From: Streptomyces xanthophaeus
GTDB lineage: Bacteria > Actinomycetota > Actinomycetes > Streptomycetales > Streptomycetaceae
Length of the DNA stretch: 64,000 bases
Reading direction: 5' to 3'
NCBI RefSeq assembly: GCF_030440515.1
Contig: NZ_CP076543.1
Location: 868,001-932,000, forward strand
Shown here: in pieces, positions 51,059 through 59,879 of the stretch
How positions within the stretch are numbered: the first letter of the stretch is position 1
Layout of the letters: the number at the start of each line of letters is the position of its first letter
Translations under genes and position numbers: made by a program
Notes under the pieces: generated by a model
Seen by the model: only the letters and a program-made list of their open reading frames with translations
Databases searched by the model: none
Told to the model about the DNA's origin: nothing

Positions 51059-51146
51059 CAACCCTCCCGCCTTCCCGCGATGTGCCCGTGGGCCCCCGCA
51101 ACCAGAATCAGGGGCTCACCAGTTGACGGAACGGAAGGACGGGATG

Positions 51147-51554
51147 ATGAACGCTCAGGGAATCGAGACGCCGCTGAATCACACGGTGTCCGCCCAGCAC
51201 CACGCCGCACCGAACGGAAGGGCACCTCACCCGACAGCACCGACGAACAGCCTGGCCACAGCCGCCATGACACTGGGCATCATCGGCCTGTGCACGTCGG
51301 TCGTCTTCATCGGCGGCCCGCTCGCCGTGATCGGCCTGATCATGGGCATCGCCGCTCTGATGGCGTCCAAGCAAACCCGCAGGGGACGGGGCAAGGCCAT
51401 CACCGCCGTGGTGACGTCGTCCCTCGCGATCGCGGTGTCCGGGCTGGTCGCCGTCCTCATGGTCTGGTACGCGAACAAGACGCAGGAGTGCTACCAGCCC
51501 GACAGCTTCCAGCAGTACACGCAGTGCATCCGCGAGCACCTGAACGGACACTGA
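51147..51554 (+). CDS. DUF4190-type two-helix membrane protein
   Basis: 135 residues from ATG 51147 (ATG 51144 also possible; AAGGA spacing favours 51147). A disordered His/Pro/Ala N-terminus is followed by SLATAAMTLGIIGLCTSVVF and GPLAVIGLIMGIAALMASKQ, then AITAVVTSSLAIAVSGLVAV and a short exposed tail with a CYQPDSFQQYTQC cysteine pair. DUF4190-like small proteins often neighbour two-component systems. It is divergent from the kinase/regulator pair and is a likely target or accessory sensor. Confidence 0.75.
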   Translation: MNAQGIETPLNHTVSAQHHAAPNGRAPHPTAPTNSLATAAMTLGIIGLCTSVVFIGGPLAVIGLIMGIAALMASKQTRRGRGKAITAVVTSSLAIAVSGLVAVLMVWYANKTQECYQPDSFQQYTQCIREHLNGH

Positions 51555-51569
51555 ACGGCCTTCCCGTTC
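51553..51569 (+). terminator. Short hairpin after the DUF4190-type gene
   Basis: GAACGG-CCTTC-CCGTTC gives a 6-bp stem overlapping the stop codon, followed by CCTCACC. A weak terminator at best. Confidence 0.3.
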
Positions 51570-52294
51570 CCTCACCGGCGAACCGGCCGCCCGCTCTCCC
51601 CGGCAAGGACCCGCAAGCTCCCTACTCGTCGCCGGCCGCGCGGCAGCCACCCTCGCGGCGCCGACACCCGCAAAGGCCTTCGCCGCGTCCACGGCATCCG
51701 ACACCTCCACTGCCCTCCGGTGGAAACGCTGCGACGCGAGAGGCCCCGGCACCTTCCGGTGCGCGACGGCTGACGGCCGGGCGGTCAGGGTCAGCCCGCC
51801 TGGGCTGCAGTGCGGTCACCGGGATGGAGGACCTGGAGGGCGAACTCGGCTTCGATCCGGCGGCATTCGACCTGCACCCGGAGGGCCTCCTGATGCCGGC
51901 GCGGTCGGCAGCCGTCTTCGCGGACGAGGGTGGCGACGAGAGGGTGGCGGCGGAATCTCGGCCCGGGCCAGGGGCGAGCTCGGGCAGCCAAGACACCACC
52001 AGGACCTCTGACCGTCACGCTCCTTACAGGGTGCCGCGCCTGAACAGGGCTTCGGCGGCGTGGAGTTCGCCTGCCCCCAGGCCGAGGCGGTTCGCGAGGG
52101 CTGCGGCCTGGGTGGAGACGACCTCGCGCGAGCGGATGCCGTGCGCCGGAAGCCCTGGGAGCGGATGTCGGCTCGTACGGCATCGCCGGGCGGCTGCGGT
52201 CCTTGCAGCTCGGCCGACCGTAGAGGAGCAGAGCTACGGCCCTCACGGCCTCACCCCTTGATCGAGCGGCCGTCGAGGTGGACGGCACAGGTGT
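51570..52294. other. Gene-free stretch with a minus-strand relic
   Basis: No intact gene. On the minus strand around 52160-52030 a frame reads SREVVSTQAAALANRLGLG, then AGELHAAEALFRRGTL to a stop. It looks like the C-terminus of a lost protein but has no recognisable start or domain. The rest is low-complexity GC-rich sequence. Confidence 0.4.
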
Positions 52295-52440
52295 GGCGGT
52301 GGTCGATCCTGGTCTTCGGCGAGCCGTTCAACGCCGGTCCGGGCATGCACGACATCCACCAGAACCAGGGCGCCCCGTACGGCAGTCAGTGGTGGCCGGA
52401 GAACGGCGCCCGGCAGGACAGCGGGACCATGACCCCCGCC
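52295..52440 (+). pseudogene. Remnant of a DUF2278 (YukJ-like) protein
   Basis: The plus strand reads WSILVFGEPFNAGPGMHDIH, then QNQGAPYGSQWWPENGARQD. This is the diagnostic C-terminal block of DUF2278 (G-x-HDIH-x-NQG-x-x-GS-WW-ENG-xQDG). Upstream domains are missing and it has no start of its own. It lies directly before the S8 protease operon. Confidence 0.65.
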
Positions 52441-52531
52441 GGACATCCCGTATGGCCCCGGGCAAACCCGTGCGAGCCGAGTTCCGTCGGAGGAGTGAAC
52501 TATCCGAGTATCGAAACGATTTTTCATTTAT

Positions 52532-52577
52532 CACCCCTTTGTGGATCTTCTAGGCTTTTAGGCGACACAAAGGGGTG
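52532..52577 (+). promoter_or_regulatory. Inverted repeat embedding the Shine-Dalgarno of the S8 operon
   Basis: CACCCCTTTGTG (52532-52543) and CACAAAGGGGTG (52566-52577) are perfect 12-bp inverted repeats with a 22-base loop. The right arm contains AAAGGGG, the ribosome site of ATG 52582. In mRNA the hairpin would hide it; in DNA it could be a dimer operator. The surroundings are unusually AT-rich (TTTTTCATTTATC), and ATCG-AAA-CGAT (52510-52520) is a further small palindrome. Confidence 0.6.
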
Positions 52578-52581
52578 GCCG

Positions 52582-55173
52582 ATGGCGGGCAAACTGGACT
52601 CGGCGCTCGTCGCGCAGGTGCACGCGCTGAAGGCGGCTGCCCTGCTGGGCGACGAGACCGCTCCGCCGCTGTCGGGGACGGTCAAGGTGCTGATCCATGT
52701 GACCGGTGAGCTGGCCGCCGCCGAGGCGGCCGGTTTCGTCACCGAGATCAGCACCGGGGAGATCGCGCTCGGCACGGCGGCCGTCGCCGATCTGGAGCGG
52801 ATCGCCGCGCTGGACGACGTGGAGCGGATCGAGAGCAACGGCCGCGGCCGATCGCTCGCACCCGGGTACGCGGACGGCGGCGCCGCAGAGCTGTCGGCAT
52901 GGCAGGAGGCGGCCGCGGCTGCCGTCCCCGACGTGGACGGCAGCGGGGTCGTCCTCGGCATCATCGACAGCGGCATCGACATCCACCATGCCGCGTTCCG
53001 GAAGGACGGGCACACCAGCATCACCGCACTGGTGGACTTCACGCTCTGCCAGACGGTCAAGGCGACCGAGCACCTGACGGCCCCGGGCATGACGCTGCGG
53101 TGGATCCCTCCGAAGACTCCCTTCGTGGAGTCTCCGCGCGAGGTCACCATCACGTCGACATTCCCCACGACCAGTGCCGACGTCGAGCAGGCGTGGCGCA
53201 GCGCCACCCCCGAGATCGGGCCGGGCGACGTCCGGGTGACGGGGGGCCCGTTCCCCGCGAACCCGCTCACGATCAGGTTCGGCGGCAAGTACAACACCGA
53301 TGTGACCGACAGCCGGCTGCTGCCCGACATCGTGTGCGCGCCCTCCCCCGACCGGCCCGGATCTGCCCAGTTCACCGTCTCCCGCAGCCCTCTCGTTTTC
53401 GACCGGGCGGCGATCGACGAGGCCCTGCGGACCCAGGACCTCGACTTCCCGTTCCGCGATCCCCTTGGACACGGCACCTCCATGGCGTCCATCGCCTCGG
53501 GAGTGGTACCGCAGAACACCGGATGCCTCGACCCGAAGCCGCGCACCCTCGGCGGGATGGCACCCGGGGCGGACCTGATCGTCGCCCGGACCACCTTCAC
53601 CGACGACACCACCATTCGAGCCACCACCTGGCTCTTCGACTACGCGGCCCAGCACAGCCGGCCGGTCGTCGTCAGCATGAGCTTCGGCACCGAGATGGGG
53701 CCGCATGACGGCACGACCCTGATCGAACGCTTCCTGGACGGCCAGCTCGCCGGCACGAAGGGGCGGGCGATCGTCGTCGCCGCGGGCAATGAGGGCGGCT
53801 TCTTCCCCACGGGGCCGCTGGCAAAACTGCCCCCGCTGCCGAGGGGCATCGGCTCGGCCGGACTGCACGCCCGGACAGCGGTCGCGGCGGGGGGCGACGC
53901 CTCGGTCGACCTCATCGTCGGATTCGGTGACCACGCCCAGGACACGTTCGAGATCTGGTACGCGGGAGCGTCCCGGCTCGGCTTCTCGCTGACCGCCCCT
54001 CAGCACGTCGGCGGGCACACGACGGCGCCCCTGGTGGGGCCGTCCACGGATCCGGTGCCAGCTCCGAAGCAGCTGAAACTCGACGATCACCTGGTGACCG
54101 TCACCTCGGCCTTGAACATCCCGCCGTCCGGCAAGCACCACATCTACGTCACGATCGAACCCCCCGCAGATCCGCGCCGGATCGCCAAGGGCACATGGAA
54201 GATCAGGCTCCATGAGACGGCCGGGGCGCCGACGCAAGCCGACTGCTGGGTGTTCGGCGGCGGCGATGATCCTGTGGCCCGGATCGCCTACGAGCAGCAG
54301 GACCAGTCCCGGACCCTCGACTCCCCTGCCTGCGCCCACTTCGTCCTGTCCGTGGGGGCGTACAACCCGCAAACCCTGCTGCTGTACGCCTACTCCAGCA
54401 GGGGGCCGACGACCGACGGCCGGACCAGGCCCAAACCCGAGGTGTGCGCACCCGGCGTCGGCATCTGGGCCGCGACGAGCGGGCGCGGCCGGGTCAGCAC
54501 CTACGCGGCGCACAACGGGACGAGCTGCGCCGTGCCGTACGTGGCAGGCGTGGCCGCGCTGATGCTCGCGGTCGACGCGGACCTGACGTACGACGACATC
54601 ACCCGGCGCATCCAGGAGTCCTGCGATCCTCCCGTGCCCCATTCCCCTCCCGAACAGCTCGACAGCGGCTGGGGATACGGCCGGGTGAATCCGCAGCGGG
54701 CCGTGGAGCGGGCCCGGGGCGCGACACCCGCCGACAGCGGCCCGGTCCTCCTGCCGCCCGCCGCTTACCCGGCCCTGTCCCTTCCCACGCGCAGGCTCGC
54801 CGCCCAGCTGCGGCGGCGAGCCGAGGCGAGTGCGGCGGGCCGGACGCTGGCCGAGCTCGTCTCGCGCCATGCCGAGGAGGTACGGCGACTGGTCTCCACC
54901 GAGCGCCGCGTCACCGTGGCCTGGCACCGGATGCAGGGCCCTTCCCTGCTCAGGTGGGTGCTGGGCGACCCGCACCGCGAGGTCCTGGTTCCGCGGGTCC
55001 TCGGCGGCACGCTGCTGACGTCCGGGCTGGGCCGGCTGCTCGACGAACTCTCCCACGCGGGGAGTTCCGGCCTGCGCGCCGACATCGCCGCCCACCGCTC
55101 GCTCGCCCTCGCCCTGCCCGGCGTACGCCTGGCCGACCTCGCCCACGACGAGACTCCCGGGGAGGTGGTCTGA
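52582..55173 (+). CDS. S8 (subtilisin-family) serine protease, cytoplasmic type
   Basis: 863 residues from ATG 52582. Catalytic triad is Asp129 (VLGIIDSGID), His297 (DPLGHGTSMASI) and Ser648 (NGTSCAVPYVAGVAALM), with oxyanion-hole region VVVAAGNEGGFF. The wide His-Ser spacing leaves room for an inserted beta domain near residues 430-560 (VDLIVGFGDHAQDTFEIWY). There is no signal peptide. The N-terminal 115 residues could be an inhibitory or targeting domain, and the C-terminal 130 are Arg-rich helices. It heads the operon with the DUF6603-like and kelch genes (1 base between stop and next ATG) and may process or activate their products. Confidence 0.9.
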   Translation: MAGKLDSALVAQVHALKAAALLGDETAPPLSGTVKVLIHVTGELAAAEAAGFVTEISTGEIALGTAAVADLERIAALDDVERIESNGRGRSLAPGYADGGAAELSAWQEAAAAAVPDVDGSGVVLGIIDSGIDIHHAAFRKDGHTSITALVDFTLCQTVKATEHLTAPGMTLRWIPPKTPFVESPREVTITSTFPTTSADVEQAWRSATPEIGPGDVRVTGGPFPANPLTIRFGGKYNTDVTDSRLLPDIVCAPSPDRPGSAQFTVSRSPLVFDRAAIDEALRTQDLDFPFRDPLGHGTSMASIASGVVPQNTGCLDPKPRTLGGMAPGADLIVARTTFTDDTTIRATTWLFDYAAQHSRPVVVSMSFGTEMGPHDGTTLIERFLDGQLAGTKGRAIVVAAGNEGGFFPTGPLAKLPPLPRGIGSAGLHARTAVAAGGDASVDLIVGFGDHAQDTFEIWYAGASRLGFSLTAPQHVGGHTTAPLVGPSTDPVPAPKQLKLDDHLVTVTSALNIPPSGKHHIYVTIEPPADPRRIAKGTWKIRLHETAGAPTQADCWVFGGGDDPVARIAYEQQDQSRTLDSPACAHFVLSVGAYNPQTLLLYAYSSRGPTTDGRTRPKPEVCAPGVGIWAATSGRGRVSTYAAHNGTSCAVPYVAGVAALMLAVDADLTYDDITRRIQESCDPPVPHSPPEQLDSGWGYGRVNPQRAVERARGATPADSGPVLLPPAAYPALSLPTRRLAAQLRRRAEASAAGRTLAELVSRHAEEVRRLVSTERRVTVAWHRMQGPSLLRWVLGDPHREVLVPRVLGGTLLTSGLGRLLDELSHAGSSGLRADIAAHRSLALALPGVRLADLAHDETPGEVV

Positions 55174-55174
55174 C

Positions 55175-58100
55175 ATGACCGCCGGAACGCTGGAGCTGCT
55201 CGCCCGGGAGATCGCCCGCGCGCTGGAGAGCCTGGGGCACCGGCTCGCCGACGGGAAGGGCGAGGGGTACCTCCTGGATCTCGGGTTCTGCCTGCCCGGT
55301 GGCCTCGGCCCGGCCCGTGACGCGCTGAGCACCGCGGCCGTGCAGGCGAGCGGGCTGGCATCGGCCATCTCCTCGCTCACCGAGGCGATCGACAGCGACG
55401 TCCCGGCACGCATCGTCCGGGAGGGCGCGGACCTGCTCGCCGTGGTGAGCCAGGTCCTCGGGGCGGTCACGGCCATGGGTGACGCGCTCGACCAGGCGGT
55501 GGCCGGGGCGCCCGGGCTGAGCGACGCCCAGCGGGCCCGGCTGCGGGCCGAGGCGCTGAAGATGCCCGGGCGGCTGCTCGACGACGCCGTGATCTCCTAT
55601 CTGGAGGACAAGAGCCTGGGCGCGGTCGAGCTGCTGGGCCTGCTCGGGGTCATCGATACGTCGGTGAGCGGCGCCGACCCCGCCGACCCCACCGTCCTGC
55701 CCACCCGCTACCGGGTCCTCCGCCTCGACCGGCTGCTCTCGCTGATCACCGACCCGGCCGGGTACCTGGCGGAGGTCTTCGACTTCGGCAATCCCGGCTT
55801 CAACGGCGCCAAGCTGCTGCGCCGCATCGCCGGCTGGCTGGAGGACCACGACCTGGAGTTCCTGTACTCCGATCAGCCCGAAGGCTCGGACGTGCCGGAA
55901 GCGCTGGACGCCTTCCTGGTCCGGCTGGACGTCGACCGCACCACCTCTCCGCCCACGCTGGCCGCGCGCATGGGCGTATCGGCGCAGGGCGAGGAGACGC
56001 GGACCGTCTCCCTCGGCAAGACCTGGAAGCTGCTGCTCGGGGCGAAGGCCGGCTTCGAGCCCGGGCTGGAGGGGCGGATCTCGCCGCCGCTGAGCCTGGA
56101 GGTGCGGGCGGGCGCCGCCCCGCTGCACCTGGAGGCCACCGCGCGGCTGGAGGCCGTACGGGACGACGGGAAGCCCATGCTGCTGATCGGCCAGACGGGC
56201 GGCTCGCGGGTCGAGATCGGACGGTTCACGCTCGGGGTCGGGCTGCTCGCGGACGCGGTCGCGGGCGGCGCCGTGACCGTGGAGCCGACCGCCCTGCTGG
56301 AGCTGGCCGAAGGGCACGTGCTCATCGACCTGTCCGCCGGGGACGGGTTCATCGGCACCCTCACCGGCGGCGGCCGGATCGAGTCCCGGCTGGACCTGAG
56401 GGCTTTGTGGTCGCCCTCGGCCGGGCTGCGGTTCGAGGGCGGTGGCGGGCTGGAGATCTCGATCCCCGCTCATCTCCCGCTCGGGCCGGTCGAGGTCACC
56501 CGGCTGTACCTGCGGGCCGCGCTCGCGGGCGACGGCGCCGTCCCGCTGGAGATCTCCGGCAGCTTCAAGGCGGCCCTCGGCCCGATCCAGGCCTCGGTGG
56601 AGCGGGTCGGTCTGCTGGCCGAGCTGCGGCTCAGGGACGGCGGCAATCTCGGGCCGCTCGACATCGGGTTCGGCTTCAAACCGCCCACGGGTGTGGGCCT
56701 CCAACTGGACGCAGGGCTGATCTCCGGCGGCGGATACCTGTCCGTGGACAGCGAGCGGGGGGAGTACGCGGGGGCGCTCAGCCTGGAGTTCGCGGGCTTC
56801 CTCGCCCTGCAGGCGGTCGGGCTGATCAGTACCCGGATGCCCGGCGACACCCGCGGGTTCTCCCTGCTGATCGTCATCACGACCGAGTTCGCGGGCGGTG
56901 GGATCCAGCTGGGGTACGGCTTCACGCTGCTCGCCGTCGGCGGTCTGATCGGTCTGAACCGCGGGATGGACCTGGACGCGCTGGGCAACGGCGTACGCAC
57001 GGGCGCCATCGAGTCCGTGATGTTCCCCAAGGACGTCGTCACGAACGCGCCCCGGATCCTGAGCGATCTGCGCGTCTTCTTCCCTCCCGAGGACGGCACG
57101 TTCCTCGTCGGGCCCATGGCGAAGATCGGCTGGGGCACCCCGGCGCTGATCAAGATCTCGCTCGGGGTCGTCGTGGAGATCCCGCCCGGCAACGTCGCCA
57201 TCCTCGGCGTGCTGAGTTGCGTGCTGCCCACCGAGCAGCTGGCCCTGCTGGTCATCCAGGTGCAGTTCGTCGGGGCGCTGCAAGTGGACAGGTCCCGGCT
57301 GTGGTTCTATGCGAAGCTCTTCGATTCGCGGATCCTGACGATCACCATCGAGGGCGGGATGGGCCTGCTCGTCACGTGGGGGGACAACCCCGACTTCGTG
57401 CTGACGGTCGGCGGGTTCCACCCCTCGTTCCGGCCGCCGCCCCTGCCGTTCCCGATGCCGGACCGGATCTCGGTGGACATCCTCAACCAGCCCGGCCGCC
57501 TCCTGCGGGTCTCCGGCTACTTCGCCGTGACCAGCAATACGGTCCAGTTCGGCGCCAAGGCCGAACTGCGGCTCGGCTTCGAGGACTTCGGCATCGAGGG
57601 CGGGCTGAGCTTCGACGCGCTGTTCCGGTTCTCGCCCTTCGCCTTCATCATCGAGATCTCCGCCCACGTCTCGCTCAAGGCCTTCGGTGTCGGCCTGTTC
57701 GGCATCGACCTGGACTTCAGGCTGGAGGGGCCGGCCCCCTTCCGGGCCCGCGGCCGCGGCTCGATCTCCCTGCTGTTCTTCGAGATCTCGGCCGACTTCG
57801 ACATCGAGTGGGGGGAGGCGCACCACACGACTCTTCCGCCCATCGAGGTGCTGGCCCTGCTGGAGGCCGAGGTCCGCAAGACCGAAGGCTGGACGACCAG
57901 GCTGCCGGACGGCGGCTCCCGCGCGCTGGTCACGCTGCGGGACATCCCCGGCACCGACGGGCTGGTCCTGCACCCGCTCGGCAGTCTGTTCGTACAGCAG
58001 CGGGCGATCCCGCTGGACGTGCGGGTCGACCGGGTGGGCACCCAACGGCCCAGCGACGGCCGGCGGTTCCGTGTCGAGCCGGCCTTGGACAGCGGCCTCG

Positions 58101-59857
58101 TACGGGTGGCGGCCACGGGCGAGAAGTTCGCGATGGCCCAGTTCCAGGACATGGACGACGCGGCGAAGCTGTCCCGGCCGGCGTACGAGGAGCAGGACGC
58201 GGGTCTGGAACTCGCGGCGGTCGAGGGGGTACTCAAGGCGCCGCGGATCGTCCGGCGCAGCGCCCGGTACGAGCAGATCGTCGTCGACGAGAAGGCGCGG
58301 CGGGTCACGCCGCCCGTGCCGGGTGCGGTGGCCGACGGCTTCGCGGACGGCTCCGCCGCCGCGGCCGCACCCGCACCGCCCGCGGCGAAGAAGCTCGTCA
58401 GCGTCAGCCCGGCCGTGTTCGGGCGGTTGCGGAAGGGCAACAGCACCAGCCGCTCGCCGCTCTCGCACACCGATGCGCAGCGCCGTCGGCCGTACCCGGA
58501 GCAGGACACGGTCCGGGCCGGTGGGCAGCGGTACGTGGTGGCGTACGCCCGCAACAACGTGCAGGCCTTCCCTCCGTCCGGCCCGTCCGGCCCGGGTGGC
58601 CCGGCGCCGGACGCCACGAGCTTCCGCAGCCCGGCGACGGCGGCCGACGCCCTCGCGCGGTGGGTGCGCGACGAGCCCGCCCTGGCCGGGAAGCTGCACG
58701 TCCTCCCGGTGTCGGACGCGCAGGGCAGCCCGCTCGTCCCCGGTACGTGGACGGCTGGGGCCACGCCCGCGCCCGCCGCCGTGTCGGGGGCGGACCCCGT
58801 ACTTCTGGCCGGGGGCACGGTGCTGCTCGCCGGGGGCGCCGACGGCGCCGGTGCGCCGGTGGCCGCGGCGGGGCTCTTCGACCCGGTCAACACCGTCTGG
58901 TCGCCGGCGAGCCCGCTGGGCACGGCCCGTCGCGGGCACTCGGCCACCCGGCTGGGCGACGGCCGGGTCCTGGTGGCGGGCGGGGCGGGCGCGGGCGGCG
59001 CGGCGCTCGCCTCGGCGGAGCTCTTCGACCCGGTCGCCGGCACCTGGCGGGCCACGAACAGGCCTCCGGTGTCCGGGCGTTGCGGGCACGCGGCCTTCGT
59101 GCTCCCCCGGGGCGGGCGGCTGGCACCCGACGGCGGCGTGCTGGTCACCGGAGGCACCCGGGACGGCCACGCGCTGGCGTCCGCCGAGGTGTACGACCCC
59201 GCCCGGGACGCGTGGCTGTCGGCGGCCCCGATGACGTCGGCCCGGTCCGGGCACCGGATCGTGCCGCTGCCCGGAGGCCACGTGCTGGTCGTCGGCGGGG
59301 TCCTGGCCACCGGGGGCGCGCCCGTCCCGCTGGCCTGGTGCGAGCGCTACGACCCGGGCACCGACGCGTGGACACCGGCCGCGAGCCTGCGCACGCCGCG
59401 CGCCGGGCACCAGGCGACGGTCCTCGCGGACGGCCGGATCCTGGTCACCGGCGGTGACCCCACCCTGCTGCCCGAGGGCGGCGCGATGAGCGGGCGGAGC
59501 CTGGCCTCCGCCGAGCTGTACGACCCGCAGGCCGATACGTGGAAGCCGGTGGCGGACATGCCGGCGGGGCGCGGCGGACATCGTGCTTTCCTGCTGCGCA
59601 CCGGCGAGGTGCTGGTCGTCGGCGGCACCGGCGGCCCTTCGTTCGCCGCGGCCCATCGCAGTGCGCTGCGGTACGCCCCGGCCTCCGACCGCTGGACCAC
59701 CACGGGCGCGTTGGCCGCCGGCCGGGCGGACTTCGCCGGGGTCGGGCTGGCCGACGGCCGGGTGCTGGCCGTCGGCGGCCTGGTGGCCCGGGGCCCGGCG
59801 GCCCCCGGCCCGGACCCCGCTGTGACCACCGCCGGGACCGAACTCTTCACCCCGTAA
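55175..59857 (+). CDS. Giant beta-rich (DUF6603-like) protein with C-terminal kelch propeller
   Basis: 1560 residues. Residues 1-250 are helical (LELLAREIARALESLGHRLA, GVIDTSVSGADPADPTVL). Residues about 250-900 are amphipathic beta repeats with alternating hydrophobics and Gly turns (LGPLDIGFGFKPPTGVGLQL, GGYLSVDSERGEYAGALSLE, LRLGFEDFGIEGGLSFDALF), as I recall for DUF6603. A disordered region near 1060-1160 follows. Residues about 1208-1560 hold six kelch repeats (GRVLVAGG, LVTGGTRDG, VLVVGGVLATGG, ILVTGGD and others). No signal peptide or lipobox. It may form a long groove, barrel or scaffold with a docking propeller. Function is unknown. ATG lies 2 bases after the protease stop. Confidence 0.85.
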   Translation: MTAGTLELLAREIARALESLGHRLADGKGEGYLLDLGFCLPGGLGPARDALSTAAVQASGLASAISSLTEAIDSDVPARIVREGADLLAVVSQVLGAVTAMGDALDQAVAGAPGLSDAQRARLRAEALKMPGRLLDDAVISYLEDKSLGAVELLGLLGVIDTSVSGADPADPTVLPTRYRVLRLDRLLSLITDPAGYLAEVFDFGNPGFNGAKLLRRIAGWLEDHDLEFLYSDQPEGSDVPEALDAFLVRLDVDRTTSPPTLAARMGVSAQGEETRTVSLGKTWKLLLGAKAGFEPGLEGRISPPLSLEVRAGAAPLHLEATARLEAVRDDGKPMLLIGQTGGSRVEIGRFTLGVGLLADAVAGGAVTVEPTALLELAEGHVLIDLSAGDGFIGTLTGGGRIESRLDLRALWSPSAGLRFEGGGGLEISIPAHLPLGPVEVTRLYLRAALAGDGAVPLEISGSFKAALGPIQASVERVGLLAELRLRDGGNLGPLDIGFGFKPPTGVGLQLDAGLISGGGYLSVDSERGEYAGALSLEFAGFLALQAVGLISTRMPGDTRGFSLLIVITTEFAGGGIQLGYGFTLLAVGGLIGLNRGMDLDALGNGVRTGAIESVMFPKDVVTNAPRILSDLRVFFPPEDGTFLVGPMAKIGWGTPALIKISLGVVVEIPPGNVAILGVLSCVLPTEQLALLVIQVQFVGALQVDRSRLWFYAKLFDSRILTITIEGGMGLLVTWGDNPDFVLTVGGFHPSFRPPPLPFPMPDRISVDILNQPGRLLRVSGYFAVTSNTVQFGAKAELRLGFEDFGIEGGLSFDALFRFSPFAFIIEISAHVSLKAFGVGLFGIDLDFRLEGPAPFRARGRGSISLLFFEISADFDIEWGEAHHTTLPPIEVLALLEAEVRKTEGWTTRLPDGGSRALVTLRDIPGTDGLVLHPLGSLFVQQRAIPLDVRVDRVGTQRPSDGRRFRVEPALDSGLVRVAATGEKFAMAQFQDMDDAAKLSRPAYEEQDAGLELAAVEGVLKAPRIVRRSARYEQIVVDEKARRVTPPVPGAVADGFADGSAAAAAPAPPAAKKLVSVSPAVFGRLRKGNSTSRSPLSHTDAQRRRPYPEQDTVRAGGQRYVVAYARNNVQAFPPSGPSGPGGPAPDATSFRSPATAADALARWVRDEPALAGKLHVLPVSDAQGSPLVPGTWTAGATPAPAAVSGADPVLLAGGTVLLAGGADGAGAPVAAAGLFDPVNTVWSPASPLGTARRGHSATRLGDGRVLVAGGAGAGGAALASAELFDPVAGTWRATNRPPVSGRCGHAAFVLPRGGRLAPDGGVLVTGGTRDGHALASAEVYDPARDAWLSAAPMTSARSGHRIVPLPGGHVLVVGGVLATGGAPVPLAWCERYDPGTDAWTPAASLRTPRAGHQATVLADGRILVTGGDPTLLPEGGAMSGRSLASAELYDPQADTWKPVADMPAGRGGHRAFLLRTGEVLVVGGTGGPSFAAAHRSALRYAPASDRWTTTGALAAGRADFAGVGLADGRVLAVGGLVARGPAAPGPDPAVTTAGTELFTP

Positions 59858-59879
59858 AGCGACTCGGGAGGACGACCCC

